The notes: generated by a model not told the origin, from the letters alone. DNA of 64,000 nt from Mycobacterium avium subsp. avium (GCF_009741445.1 NZ_CP046507.1:1736001-1800000), one strand, 5' to 3'; shown: positions 33,362-44,991, counted from the stretch's first letter. Numbers and translations are program-made.

Positions 33362-34183
33362 CTACCAGACGCGGATCCAGTCGATGAGCATGTCCGCGGG
33401 ATAGCTGCCCGGGCCGGGGTCGCCGCCGCCGGACCCGGCCACCGCCAGGTTGAACACCGGAAAAACCGTGTAGCCCGGGCCGTTGAACGGCCAATCCGGC
33501 AGCGAACTGGCGGGCACGTCGAAGTACGGTTGCGCGCCGTCGACGTAGTCCTTCCAGAACCGGATGCCGGCCTCGTCCCACTGGCATCGCCAGGTGTGCC
33601 AGGCGCTGTCCACCGCGATGTTGTGGGTCTTCCACTCGCCGCCGTTGGCTTTGGCATGCACGGTGGTGGCCGAGGGCCAGTTGCCGTTGCCGTACCACTC
33701 CATGACGTCGATTTCGCCCTGGTCGTCATTACCCAGCCAGTAAGCCGGCCAGGCGCCGGCGGTCAGGCAGTCCAGTTTGATCCGGGCCTCCCAGGTGTGG
33801 CCGACGCCGCCGCGCCACAGACTCTGCACCTTGCCGCTGTAGTAGGTGGGGCCGTCCTTGGCGGCGCGCAGCACCAGGTTGGACTTGCCGTCGAGGAAGA
33901 CGTTGCGGCGGTCGTCGCGGTACTGCCCGATGTTCTCCGGGCGTTCCCAGTAAGTCGGATCCTTAATCGTCTCGCGGGCTTTGGCCACCGCCCATTTGGA
34001 CGCGTCCGGCGCCGAGCCGGCCGGACCGTCGAACTCATCCTGGAAGAGGTAGGTCCCGGATTGGCCGCTGGGCGCCGCGGGCGGCGGGGCCGGACTGGCC
34101 CCGGCTCTCGGGTTCGGCAGCGCCGCTGCCAGCACTCCGATTCCGGTGGTCACAATCATGCGGCGGCGATCGATCTCCGGCAT
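33362..34183 (-). CDS. Secreted GH16 beta-glucanase (laminarinase-like)
   Basis: 273 residues. N-terminal twin-arginine-type signal (DRRRMIVTTGIGVLAAAL) then a Pro/Ala linker. The GH16 catalytic motif GEIDVMEWYG carries nucleophile and acid/base glutamates about residue 155-165. Trp-rich strands (WEARIKLDC, WHTWRCQWDEAG) form the jelly-roll. It probably hydrolyses beta-1,3-glucan and resembles Rv0315. ATG 34183 is taken rather than the TTG two codons upstream; no strong ribosome site. IS110 element C ends about 56 bases upstream. Confidence 0.88.
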   Translation of the reverse strand: MPEIDRRRMIVTTGIGVLAAALPNPRAGASPAPPPAAPSGQSGTYLFQDEFDGPAGSAPDASKWAVAKARETIKDPTYWERPENIGQYRDDRRNVFLDGKSNLVLRAAKDGPTYYSGKVQSLWRGGVGHTWEARIKLDCLTAGAWPAYWLGNDDQGEIDVMEWYGNGNWPSATTVHAKANGGEWKTHNIAVDSAWHTWRCQWDEAGIRFWKDYVDGAQPYFDVPASSLPDWPFNGPGYTVFPVFNLAVAGSGGGDPGPGSYPADMLIDWIRVW

Positions 34184-34243
34184 AAGCAAGGGACCCTAGC
34201 AGCCCGCCGGCGCGGATTCGAAACGGCAAATGTGAGTTCCTAA

Positions 34244-35872
34244 GGGGAGTCAAGCTACTTCGGTGGGTTTTATGCTGGGGTGGACGGGCCGGTGAATTGG
34301 AGCGCGTAGCGACTCCTGTTGTTCCCGGCCCGTCCTGCCTTTTTGGCGCTGGGAGTAGCGCTTGGAGGCAGCGTTGATGCGAGTCTTCTTGTCGACGGTG
34401 TGGTGGGCGCGGACGATGCGGCGTCCTTCTTCGAAGGTGATGGGTCGTCCGTCGGTGTCGCGCAGCACGTAGTGCGCTCCGGCGCGCCAGCAGGTGGCGA
34501 TGCGGGTGAGCAGGATGGTGGCAATGTGGCAGATCGCCGAATCGTGGTGGCGCTCGGTGCTCATCAGGCGTTTGTATTTCGCGGCCAGTTGCGGGTCGCT
34601 CTTGCGGGCTTGGTCAGCGGCGGCGAAGAGGGCTTCGCGCAGCAGCGGGTCACCGGCTTTGGTGAGTCCGTGGCGCTGTTCTGCTTGTCCGGACTGGTTG
34701 ACCTTGGGGACGAGGCCGGAGTAGGCGCGGATGGCGGCTAGGGAGTGGAACCGGTGCGGGTCGCCGATGCGGCCGGCGATGACCGCACAGGTGACGGGCC
34801 CGACGCCGGGTGCTGAGGCGATGATGCCGCGCGGGTCGGCCTCGGCGTAGAGGTTGGCGGCGCGCTCGTCGAGGTCGTCGATCTGCTCGGTGAGCATCTG
34901 GGCTTGCTCGGCTTCGGTAGCGATGTCGGCGGCCAGTTCGGCGAAGTCGATGCGGGCATTAGCGCCAGATCCCCATAGCTGCAGCGATTCTTGGGCGGCG
35001 GTCAACAGCAGGGTGGCGTGTGGTTCGCGCCAGGCGCCGCGGGAGTGGCGGATCAGGAAGCGGGTCAGGCGGGCATGGCCGAGACGGATCAGGCTGTGCG
35101 GGTCGGCGTAGCGGGCCAGCAGTGCCAGCGCGGCCTTGCCATAGTTGGATCCCAGCGCGTCGTACCAGGCTGGACCGAGGAGCTCGAGCTGGGCGTCAAG
35201 GCGCTGGAAGACTGCGGTGCGGCGCTTGACGATCGAGGAGCGGATCTTGACCAGGCGCCGCAGCGGTTCGCCGGGCCCGTCGCCGCTGTGGTCACGCAGC
35301 CCCTCTGGATGCAGCAAGGGCAACCGGGCCAACAGCTTGGAGTCCAGATGGTCATTTTTGGTGTGCTTGGAGTAGTAGGCGCGCAGGTCTGCTGACTGGG
35401 TGGTGGGCACCATCGAGATCCGGGCGCCGTGATGACGAAACCAGGATGCCAGCGGAACCCATGCGTTGCGGGTGGGCTCCATCACCACCCGCACGGTGTC
35501 TTGCTCGCTGAGTCCGATTACTTTCCAGAGCTTTTCGAGGTCGGCGGGCCGGGTGAAGAACTTTCGTCCGGTCCACACATACGTCCCATCGGGACGGGCC
35601 AGCGATGCTTGATGAGCAGCCCGGCACGCCACGTCGATACCCAAAATCAGTTCCACGCACATCCTTTCGACGGATCCAGGTCAGTCCCCGGCTCCGACGG
35701 GCATGGCCCAGACATTCCGCAAGCAGAAGTCCGCTCCCGAGCGGCTCCAAGTTCCCGAACAGGGACACCGGTCGGCACCTGAGACGCGCCGCGGACGACC
35801 ACTCAAAAATCAGGAATCACCAGGTGTTCCGGTCGGTGGCCTCGGCCGTCCGCGGACGCCCACTAAACCTAA
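34244..35872 (-). mobile_element. IS110-family element C (about 1.63 kb, borders tentative)
   Basis: It contains a 468-470-residue transposase and a 5' noncoding side of about 210 bases. The pentamer CCTAA occurs at 34239-34243 and 35868-35872, a plausible core repeat at the two borders. The plus-strand left flank ATG-TGAGT-TCCTA resembles the target style of elements A and B. The leader contains a 17-base direct repeat with two mismatches (35790-35806 and 35851-35867) and the palindrome CGTCCGCGGACG (35847-35858). Bridge RNA guides could not be read. Confidence 0.6.
34250..35656 (-). CDS. IS110-family transposase, element C
   Basis: 468 residues from the GTG at 35656 (VELILGIDVA), spaced well from AAAGGA; an ATG two codons earlier sits directly on that ribosome site. 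DEDD domain: LILGIDVACRAAHQ, VVMEPTRNAWVPLAS, KHTKNDHLDSKLLARL. C-terminal domain: SAPGVGPVTCAVIAGRIGD, then VPKVNQSGQAEQRHGLTKAG with the probable catalytic serine, and a long basic tail. It differs clearly from the transposases of elements A and B, so the window holds three separate IS110 lineages. Confidence 0.92.
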   Translation of the reverse strand: MELILGIDVACRAAHQASLARPDGTYVWTGRKFFTRPADLEKLWKVIGLSEQDTVRVVMEPTRNAWVPLASWFRHHGARISMVPTTQSADLRAYYSKHTKNDHLDSKLLARLPLLHPEGLRDHSGDGPGEPLRRLVKIRSSIVKRRTAVFQRLDAQLELLGPAWYDALGSNYGKAALALLARYADPHSLIRLGHARLTRFLIRHSRGAWREPHATLLLTAAQESLQLWGSGANARIDFAELAADIATEAEQAQMLTEQIDDLDERAANLYAEADPRGIIASAPGVGPVTCAVIAGRIGDPHRFHSLAAIRAYSGLVPKVNQSGQAEQRHGLTKAGDPLLREALFAAADQARKSDPQLAAKYKRLMSTERHHDSAICHIATILLTRIATCWRAGAHYVLRDTDGRPITFEEGRRIVRAHHTVDKKTRINAASKRYSQRQKGRTGREQQESLRAPIHRPVHPSIKPTEVA

Positions 35873-36073
35873 ATGTCGGTGGTCGTCGCTATCGTTCGGT
35901 CCGGCCGGCATGGACGGCGGCGGGCAGTGGCACCGGATTGCGCATATGCGAATTCACGGCCAATTCTCATCCTGGCGGATGGTTTGGTCTCAGGATTCGG
36001 CGGGCATTCTGGAATCACGATCCGATAACCACTGTCCCGGCTTTTGCGAGTGGTGCTGAGAGGAGTGACGATC

Positions 36074-36286
36074 GTGGCGAATACATCAGAAGGCACGGTT
36101 ATTTTCCTTCAGTCCCATCCGCTATGGGCCGCCGCTCAGCGCCGCGAGCGTGAACGCAGTGAAGCGATGCGTCGCCACCCGTCCTACCGCGCCCGGCAGC
36201 GCGCCGCGGCCTCGGGCACCGGCAATCCCGTCGTTCCGATGACCCGCAACTTCAAGCTGTATTCCAGCGGTAACACTCCGGCGTGA
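36074..36286 (+). CDS. Small hypothetical protein
   Basis: 70 residues starting at the GTG 36074, with GAGAGGAG about eight bases upstream, which is the main reason to accept it. The protein is polar and basic (AAAQRRERERSEAMRR, then YRARQRAAASG) and has no membrane segment or known motif. It sits alone between IS element C and a cutinase gene; 35873-36073 shows no other gene. It could be a small conserved mycobacterial protein or a chance frame. Confidence 0.45.
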   Translation: MANTSEGTVIFLQSHPLWAAAQRRERERSEAMRRHPSYRARQRAAASGTGNPVVPMTRNFKLYSSGNTPA

Positions 36287-36474
36287 ATTCGAAGCCCTGA
36301 ACTGTGGGGGCCGGAATTCGGCTTCGCCGATCTGCCAAGCCTCGCGCGCCCCGGAATTGAGACTTGCCACCGCGATTTGCGCGCGACCCGACACCGAATT
36401 CCGCACGTGCCCGGATAACCGCGCCGCGACTGCGGGCGCCGCGGCGATCGGCTCGGCAACGCCGGTGCCGTCGA

Positions 36475-37179
36475 TCAGAGCTTGCCGGCCACGAAGTCGG
36501 CGGCCTGGTCGGCCATGCCCGCGTCGATGTAGGCGCCGGCGAGATGCTGCGGCCAGTTCTGCTTCCACGTGTTCGGGTCGGCCGGGTTGCAGATCGGGTC
36601 GGCGCCGTGGCACAACTCGATGGTCCGGTCGTTGTAGGTCGGGTTGAAGTTGGTGATCGGACCCACCCACTGGCTTCCGTTGCCGAACAACGCGACGGCG
36701 GCGATGTGCTGGTCTACGCCGGGCGGCAGCGGGCTGTCGAATCCGAATGCGCCGATGGGTGCCGCGAGCACCACGTCGGTGACCGCCGCGCCGAGCGAGT
36801 AGCCCCCCAGCACCAGCCGGGTGTCCGGGCAGCTGTTGACCATGTCCTGAATGTGGCGGCTCATGTCGTTGGCGCCCTGGGCGACCTCAGTGTCGGCCGG
36901 GTACTGCACGGCGTAGACGCCGACGGTCCTGTTCACCCTGGACCGCAATGCGCTGATGAACGCATTGCCCAGCACGCCCGGTCCGGGGGACTCGTTGCGG
37001 CCGCGGGCAAACACGACCTGCACCGGGGTGCAGTTCGCGGCGGACGCGGGCGCCGCCGCCCCAGGGGTGCCGGGCGGGAGCAGCAGGGCGGCCGCCATGG
37101 CAACGGCCGTCATGGCAACAGCGGCGGTCACGACGGCCGGGCGGACGGCACCGGGATCACGGGTCAACGAGGCGCGCAC
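36475..37179 (-). CDS. Cutinase-family esterase (Culp-like), secreted
   Basis: 234 residues from the GTG at 37179. Signal/anchor region at about residues 10-45 (VVTAAVAMTAVAMAAALLL), mature enzyme from ANCTPVQVVFARG. Serine nucleophile in GGYSLGAAV, Asp in DPICNP, His in QHLAGAY. The four cysteines (NCTP, SCPD, ELCH, ICNP) fit the two cutinase disulfides. It probably hydrolyses ester or phospholipid substrates at the cell surface. Glycine-tyrosine-serine-leucine replaces the more usual GYSQG at the nucleophile. It is divergent from a methyltransferase gene. Confidence 0.88.
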   Translation of the reverse strand: MRASLTRDPGAVRPAVVTAAVAMTAVAMAAALLLPPGTPGAAAPASAANCTPVQVVFARGRNESPGPGVLGNAFISALRSRVNRTVGVYAVQYPADTEVAQGANDMSRHIQDMVNSCPDTRLVLGGYSLGAAVTDVVLAAPIGAFGFDSPLPPGVDQHIAAVALFGNGSQWVGPITNFNPTYNDRTIELCHGADPICNPADPNTWKQNWPQHLAGAYIDAGMADQAADFVAGKL

Positions 37180-37295
37180 ACCGATGATGTTAAGGCGCGG
37201 TCGCTTCGCCCGCCGGACAGCCGGTGCGCCGGCCCGCGGTGATCGCTCAGCGCGAACATCGACCACGGTGACGGCGGTGTCGCGCAAGGCGATAG

Positions 37296-37964
<669 letters not shown>

Positions 37965-37968
37965 AGCG

Positions 37969-39039
37969 TCAGCGGCCGCTGGCCACGCATTCACAATCGA
38001 AGTCGGTCTGCAGGCCCACCGGCAGCGCGTCGCCGCGGAAGATCCCGGCGCCGGCGGTGGCATCCGACAGGGCGTCCGCCGCCAGGATCATCGCCGCGCC
38101 CGTCCACGTGGTGCGCTCCTCGGGCCAGCGTTTTCCGTCCGCGAAAACCAGTCCCGTCCAATATGAACCGTCGCCCTCGCGCAGGTGTTGCATCGCGGCG
38201 AACTGGCGATGAGCCTCGGAGCGCCGGCCCAGTGCCTCCAGCGCCATCACCAGCTCGCAGGTTTCGGCGCCGGTCACCCACGGGCGATCGCCCACGCACC
38301 GGATGCCCAGGCCGTCGACCACGAAGTCGTCCCAGCGCTGCTTGATCCGGGCGGCCGCCGCCGGACCGCGCACGGCGCTACCGAGAATGGGGTAGTACCA
38401 GTCCATCGAGTAGCGGTCCTTCTCGGTGAACGCCTCCGGGTGCGCGGTGATCGCGTGACCCAGCCGGCCCAGCGCCAGCTCCCACTCCGGCTGCGGGTCG
38501 TCGACCAGGCCGGCCAGCGCCAGCGCACACCGGATGCTGTGGAACACGCTGGAGCACCCGGTCAGCAGAGCCTCCGGCAACAGGCCGGCTTCGCTTCGCG
38601 CCCAAGTGATCTCGCCGTAGCCGACCTGCATGTCGATGACGAAGTCGATGGCCTTGCGCACCACCGGCCACATCTCGGCGGCAAACGAGTCGTCACCGGT
38701 GACCAGCACGTGATGCCACACCCCGGCGGCGATGTAGGCGCAAAAGTTGCTGTCGCTGTTGGCGTCTTCGATGACGCCCGCGCGGAATTGGATGGGCCAG
38801 GAGCCGTCGGGCCGCTGGGTGCGACGGCTCCATTCGAAGGCCGCCCGGGCCGGCTCGAGCAGCCCGGCGGTGGTGAGCGCCATCGCGCACTCCACGTGGT
38901 CCCACGGATCGGTGTGGCCGCCGTCGAACCAGGGGATGGCGCCCGACGGTTCCTGCTCGGCCGCGATCGACAGCGCGGTCTGCCGGCATTCCTCGGGTGT
39001 GAGCACCCCGGGGACCGCGGGCAGGCTAGACCGATGCAA
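37969..39039 (-). CDS. Prenyltransferase/six-hairpin-like (alpha,alpha-barrel) protein
   Basis: 356 residues. The repeated helix pairs and motifs AIPWFDGGHTDPWDHVECAMAL split across two blocks, RRTQRPDGSWPIQF, EMWPVVRKAIDFVIDMQ and GDGSYWTGL match the alpha/alpha toroid seen in prenyltransferase-like and six-hairpin glycosidase-like proteins. No DxDD or DCTAE cyclase motif is visible, so terpene cyclisation is unlikely. The start is uncertain: TTG at 39039 overlaps the methyltransferase stop; GTG at 39006 is an alternative. It is last in the operon with a methyltransferase and GT4, suggesting glycan or glycolipid work. Confidence 0.7.
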   Translation of the reverse strand: MHRSSLPAVPGVLTPEECRQTALSIAAEQEPSGAIPWFDGGHTDPWDHVECAMALTTAGLLEPARAAFEWSRRTQRPDGSWPIQFRAGVIEDANSDSNFCAYIAAGVWHHVLVTGDDSFAAEMWPVVRKAIDFVIDMQVGYGEITWARSEAGLLPEALLTGCSSVFHSIRCALALAGLVDDPQPEWELALGRLGHAITAHPEAFTEKDRYSMDWYYPILGSAVRGPAAAARIKQRWDDFVVDGLGIRCVGDRPWVTGAETCELVMALEALGRRSEAHRQFAAMQHLREGDGSYWTGLVFADGKRWPEERTTWTGAAMILAADALSDATAGAGIFRGDALPVGLQTDFDCECVASGR

Positions 39040-39784
39040 TGGAATATCCCGCGGTCGCTTGGCTTTTCGCGTCCTGTCGTTTGACGAAGTACATCGCCAC
39101 GCTCTTGCCCACCAGCGGGTTGAGCAGCGACTCGGCCAGCTGGGTGATCTTGGGTCGCCGCATCAGGTCCCAGACCAACAGCTTGTGGTAGGCGGCCACC
39201 GCGCGGTGATCGGTGTTGTGTACGCCCACAGCGCATTTCAGCCACCAGAATGGGGAGTGCAGGGCATGGGCGTGATGCGCGTGGGTCAATGTCATTCCCC
39301 CGCTGAGGATCTTGGCGCGCAGGTCGCTGGCCCGGTAGATGCGGACGTGGCCGCCTTCGTTGCTGTGGTATTCGTCGGACAGCAGCCAGCAAACCCGCTC
39401 CGGCAGCCAGCGGGGCACACTGACCGCCAGCGTGCCGCCGACCTTGAGCACCCTGATCAATTCGGCGATGGCGGCGTCGTCGTGCGGGATGTGCTCGAGG
39501 ATCTCCGACGCGATGACGCAGTCGAATGTCTGGTCGGGGTAGGGCAGCTTGAGTGCGTCACCGACGACCACCGTGGCCGACGCGCCGGCCGGCGCCTCGC
39601 CGCTGTCGGCCATCGCGCGCAGGACGGTGTCGACCGAACGCAATTCGGCCTCGTTCTGGTCGAAGGCGACGACGTCGGCGCTGCGCCGGTAGGCCTCGAA
39701 CGCGTGCCGGCCCGCGCCGCAGCCCACGTCGATGACCTTGCTCGACGGCCCGATGCCCAGCCGGTCGAAATCGACCGTCAGCAT
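39026..39784 (-). CDS. Class I SAM-dependent methyltransferase (Methyltransf_11-like)
   Basis: 252 residues. VIDVGCGAGRHAFEAYRR is motif I, VVVGDALKLPYPDQTFDCVIASEILEHI split over two blocks gives motifs II-III, and GGTLAVSVPRWLPE follows. The start overlaps the glycosyltransferase stop by seven bases and the end overlaps the next gene, so it is in the middle of a tightly packed three-gene operon. It probably methylates a sugar or lipid intermediate made by the glycosyltransferase. Confidence 0.88.
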   Translation of the reverse strand: MLTVDFDRLGIGPSSKVIDVGCGAGRHAFEAYRRSADVVAFDQNEAELRSVDTVLRAMADSGEAPAGASATVVVGDALKLPYPDQTFDCVIASEILEHIPHDDAAIAELIRVLKVGGTLAVSVPRWLPERVCWLLSDEYHSNEGGHVRIYRASDLRAKILSGGMTLTHAHHAHALHSPFWWLKCAVGVHNTDHRAVAAYHKLLVWDLMRRPKITQLAESLLNPLVGKSVAMYFVKRQDAKSQATAGYSIASV

Positions 39785-41028
39785 GGCGCCCGGCCCGCTG
39801 CGTTGCGCGCGATCGCGCGCTCGTAGACCCGAACGGTCTGCGCCGCCACGGCTTCCCAGCTGAACACGTCGACCGCTCGGGTGCGGCCCGCCCGGCCCAG
39901 GCTGCGGCGCTTTTCCGGCGAATCCAGCAGCTCACCTAGGGCGCGGGTGAGGGCGTCGACGTCGGCGGGCGGCACCAGCTCGGCGCAGGCGCCGTCCGTG
40001 CCGAGTACTTCCGGCAGTGCGCCGACCCGGCTGGCGACGATCGGGGTGCCGCTGGCCATGGCTTCCACGGCCGGCAGCGAAAACCCTTCGTACAGCGAGG
40101 GGATGCAGGCGGCCTCCGCGGAAGCGAACAAGGCGGCCAGCTCGGCGTCGGACAGCCCGCTGGTGATGTGCACGATGTCGGAGATCCCGAGCTCGGCGAT
40201 GAGTTTGTGGGTGGGGCCGTTGGGTTCGACCTTGGCCACCAGCCGCAGCTCGAGGTCCCGCACGGTGCGCAGCCGGGCGACCGCGTGCAGCAGGGTGCGG
40301 ACGCCCTTGAGCGGCGTGTCGGCGCTGGCGATGGCGATGATCCGGCCGGGCTGGCGCGGGCCCGAACCCGGCTTGAACAGCTCGGTGTTCACCCCGAGCG
40401 GCACCACGTGCAGTTGCTCGGGGGAGACCCCGAAATCGGAGATGATGTCGGCCGCCGACGACGACGAGACCGTCAACAGGTCGGGGATGTGGCGGGCGAC
40501 TTCCTGCTGCATGGCCAAAAACCCATACCAGCGGCGCACCAACGGTTTTCGCCACCATCGTGCGGCGGCCAGATCCAGCACCCGATCCCGGGTGATCGGA
40601 TGGTGCACGGTGGCCACCACGGGAAGTCCCGCGCCGGCGATGCTGAGCAGGCCGGTGCCCAGGCTCTGGTTGTCGTGCACGACGTCGAAATCGGCTGTGC
40701 GCCCGGCAAGTAACCGCGCGGCGCGCAGCGTGAACGTCCGCGGTTCGGGGAAGCCCGCCGTCCAGGTGGTCAGCAGTTCCAAAAGGTCGATGGAGTCCCG
40801 GATTTCGCTCGGCCGCGGCACCCGGAACGGGTCGGGTTCGCGATACAGGTCGAGGCTGGGCACCTCGGTGAGCCGGACCCGCGGGTCGAGCAGGTCGGGA
40901 TACGGCTGCCCGGAGAACACCTCGACGTCGTGACCGAGCTCCACCAGGCCGTGGCTGAGATGGCGCACGTAGACGCCCTGTCCGCCGCAATGGGTCTTAC
41001 TACGGTAGGACAGCAGAGCAATTCGCAT
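39778..41028 (-). CDS. GT4-family glycosyltransferase
   Basis: 416 residues from the ATG at 41028 (the TTG two codons upstream is an alternative). GT-B fold: N-terminal RIALLSYRSKTHCGGQGVYV, a central hinge, and the C-terminal donor site SLYEGFSLPAVEAMASGTPI carrying the EX7E motif, then ASRVGALPEVLG. It transfers a sugar from a nucleotide sugar, retaining configuration; acceptor unknown. First gene of the operon with a methyltransferase and a prenyltransferase-like gene. A 16-bp palindrome with an adjacent TATAGT box lies about 90 bases upstream. Confidence 0.9.
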   Translation of the reverse strand: MRIALLSYRSKTHCGGQGVYVRHLSHGLVELGHDVEVFSGQPYPDLLDPRVRLTEVPSLDLYREPDPFRVPRPSEIRDSIDLLELLTTWTAGFPEPRTFTLRAARLLAGRTADFDVVHDNQSLGTGLLSIAGAGLPVVATVHHPITRDRVLDLAAARWWRKPLVRRWYGFLAMQQEVARHIPDLLTVSSSSAADIISDFGVSPEQLHVVPLGVNTELFKPGSGPRQPGRIIAIASADTPLKGVRTLLHAVARLRTVRDLELRLVAKVEPNGPTHKLIAELGISDIVHITSGLSDAELAALFASAEAACIPSLYEGFSLPAVEAMASGTPIVASRVGALPEVLGTDGACAELVPPADVDALTRALGELLDSPEKRRSLGRAGRTRAVDVFSWEAVAAQTVRVYERAIARNAAGRAPC

Positions 41029-41114
41029 ACTCAACTCTTCTTTGCTGGAAAATGACCGCGGAATGGCGCCGAATCCATCGCGGTCAACGGACTCCCGAAC
41101 TCCGCGACAGCAAA

Positions 41115-41136
41115 CTGGACATGTGTCCAGACTATA
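41115..41136 (-). promoter_or_regulatory. Operator and -10 box of the glycosyltransferase operon
   Basis: CTGGACA-TG-TGTCCAG (41115-41130) has perfect 7-base arms. Directly upstream in the direction of the operon lies TATAGT (41136-41131), a good -10 box, so a bound regulator would cover the transcription start. Nothing else was recognised in the 333-base divergent region 41029-41361. Confidence 0.6.
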
Positions 41137-41361
41137 GTTCGATCACCTAAGCGAGCGCAACGAGTCCGGAATCCGCCGTCCCGCGCGTAGGCGGCCCCCG
41201 GGATGTCCGACACGCAAAGATCATGCCACTGGCTCGTGGGCGTCCTCCGTCCGACCGGTCGGTGGCCGGCGCGCGGCGCGCCCGGCGGCGCACCGGCCGC
41301 GCCCGGCTGACCGGCGCCGACGACCCGAAACCGCGACCGCGGGTTTTGCTACCATCGCGCG

Positions 41362-42177
41362 GTGCGGGATTCGGCCGGACCGGGTGCACGCGGCGATCGA
41401 CGACCGCCGTCACGGCGCGAGGTCCTCGGCTACGCCGCCGGATGCGCCCTGGCGCCGGTGCTGCTGAGCCTGGGCACGATGGCCGGCGCGGGCGGTCCGA
41501 CCGCCCGCGCCGCCGGGCTGAAGCTGATCGACTTTGCCGAGCGCAGGATCGCGCCCGAGGAGATCAAGGCGGCCGGCTACGACGGCGTGGTGAACTACGT
41601 ATCGCTGTCGCGGCCGGGCGCCGACTTCGAGGCCAAACCGCTGACCCGGGACTACGCCGACGCGCTGCGCGCCGCGGGCCTGCACATCGTCAGCAACTTC
41701 CAGTACGGCAAGCCCGGATGGCCGGACCCGTCGGATTTCACCCGCGGCTACGACGGCGGCGTCGCCGATGCGCACACGGCCACGCAGTTGCACGCCGCGG
41801 CCGGCGGCCCGGACTCGGCGCCCATCTTCTTCAGCGTCGACGACGACATCGACGCCGACACGTGGAACAACGTTGCGGTGCAATGGTTTCGGGGGATCAA
41901 CTCGGTGCTGGGCGTCGGCCGTACCGGCATCTACGGGCATGCCCGGGCGTGCGGGTGGGCGATCCGTGACGGCGTCGTCGGGCCGTCCAGCACTCCGGGC
42001 CACCGGTGGGCGTGGCAGACCCGGTCGTGGTCGCATGGCGAGCGGGAGCCCGCGGCGGTGCTGTACCAGGCCGTGGTCAACAGCCCGGGCAGCCCGGGCC
42101 CGCTGCTGGGCGGCATCAACGTGGACGTCGACGACGTCCTCGCCGCCGACTACGGGCAGTGGGACTTCGCGCGGTGA
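41362..42177 (+). CDS. Tat-exported DUF1906 glycoside-hydrolase-like protein, Rv2525c-like
   Basis: 271 residues from a GTG. Twin-arginine signal PPSRREVLGYAAG at about 16-28, then a hydrophobic stretch. The DUF1906 domain reads LKLIDFAERRIAPEEIKAAGYDGVVNYVS over two blocks, FFSVDDDIDADTW, and GGINVDVDDVLAADYGQWDF, a TIM-like fold related to GH25-type enzymes. Rv2525c is a known Tat substrate of this family; its enzymatic role is not settled. It converges with katG, with a terminator hairpin between. Confidence 0.87.
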   Translation: MRDSAGPGARGDRRPPSRREVLGYAAGCALAPVLLSLGTMAGAGGPTARAAGLKLIDFAERRIAPEEIKAAGYDGVVNYVSLSRPGADFEAKPLTRDYADALRAAGLHIVSNFQYGKPGWPDPSDFTRGYDGGVADAHTATQLHAAAGGPDSAPIFFSVDDDIDADTWNNVAVQWFRGINSVLGVGRTGIYGHARACGWAIRDGVVGPSSTPGHRWAWQTRSWSHGEREPAAVLYQAVVNSPGSPGPLLGGINVDVDDVLAADYGQWDFAR

Positions 42178-42187
42178 CCTAAATGCA

Positions 42188-42222
42188 CGACACCCCGCGA
42201 GCCGGTGACTCGTGGGGTGTCG
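42188..42222. terminator. Strong bidirectional terminator hairpin between DUF1906 gene and katG
   Basis: CGACACCCCGCGAG (42188-42201) pairs with CTCGTGGGGTGTCG (42209-42222) at 13 of 14 positions, the remaining one being a G-U pair in one transcript, around a seven-base loop. It lies between two convergent genes, 10 bases after one stop and 7 after the other. Confidence 0.8.
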
Positions 42223-42229
42223 CCCGGTG

Positions 42230-44512
<2,283 letters not shown>

Positions 44513-44953
44513 TCAAGAACCTGCCGTCGAGCAATCGGCGCACAGGCCCCAGTAGATGACTTCGGCCTCGTCGAGGACGAAGCCGTCGAGAACGTTGTCG
44601 TCGTCCGACGGCGTCAGGCAGGGAGCCTCGCCGACCGCGCAGTCGACGTCGGCGATGGTCCCGCAGGACCGGCAGACGACGTGGTGGTGATTGTCGCCGA
44701 CCCGCGACTCGTAGCGGGCGACCATGCCCAGCGGTTGGATGCGCCGGACCAGGCCCACGGCGGTCAGCGCGTTGAGCACGTCGTACACGGCTTGGCGGGA
44801 CACGTCGGGCAGGGCCATTCGCACCGCCGAGAAGATCGTCTCGGTGTCGGCGTGCGGGTTGGCGTCCACGACTTCCAGCACGGCAACCCGGGGCCGGGTC
44901 ACCCGCAGATCGGCCATCCGCAACCTGTCCGCGTAATCGGCCGTCGATGACAC
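44513..44953 (-). CDS. furA: Ferric-uptake-type regulator FurA
   Basis: 146 residues from the GTG at 44953 (VSSTADYADRL), which aligns with the M. tuberculosis FurA start and coincides with the expected transcription start, so the mRNA may be leaderless. A GTG six codons earlier would fall between the -35 and -10. Winged helix at about 20-80 (RVTRPRVAVLEVVDANPHAD, DVSRQAVYDVLNAL), metal-binding HHHVVCRSCG and GLCADCS. Redox-sensitive repressor of furA-katG. Confidence 0.95.
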   Translation of the reverse strand: MSSTADYADRLRMADLRVTRPRVAVLEVVDANPHADTETIFSAVRMALPDVSRQAVYDVLNALTAVGLVRRIQPLGMVARYESRVGDNHHHVVCRSCGTIADVDCAVGEAPCLTPSDDDNVLDGFVLDEAEVIYWGLCADCSTAGS

Positions 44954-44991
44954 CGCACCAGAATGACTCACTTATTTGGAACGAGTCAAGA
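44954..44991 (-). promoter_or_regulatory. furA promoter and autoregulatory AT-rich box
   Basis: On the minus strand TCTTGACTCGTTCCAAATAAG (44991-44971) matches the layout of the published mycobacterial furA operator (TCTTGACT-N-ATTCCA...). TTGACT at 44989-44984 is the -35. A 17-base spacer leads to TCATTC (44966-44961) as a weak -10, placing the transcription start at about the GTG 44953. Confidence 0.65.

Noticed and set aside
44953-44971. furA start at the upstream GTG (44971)
   Set aside because: It would lie between the -35 and -10 of the promoter, and the protein aligns with M. tuberculosis FurA only from the later GTG.
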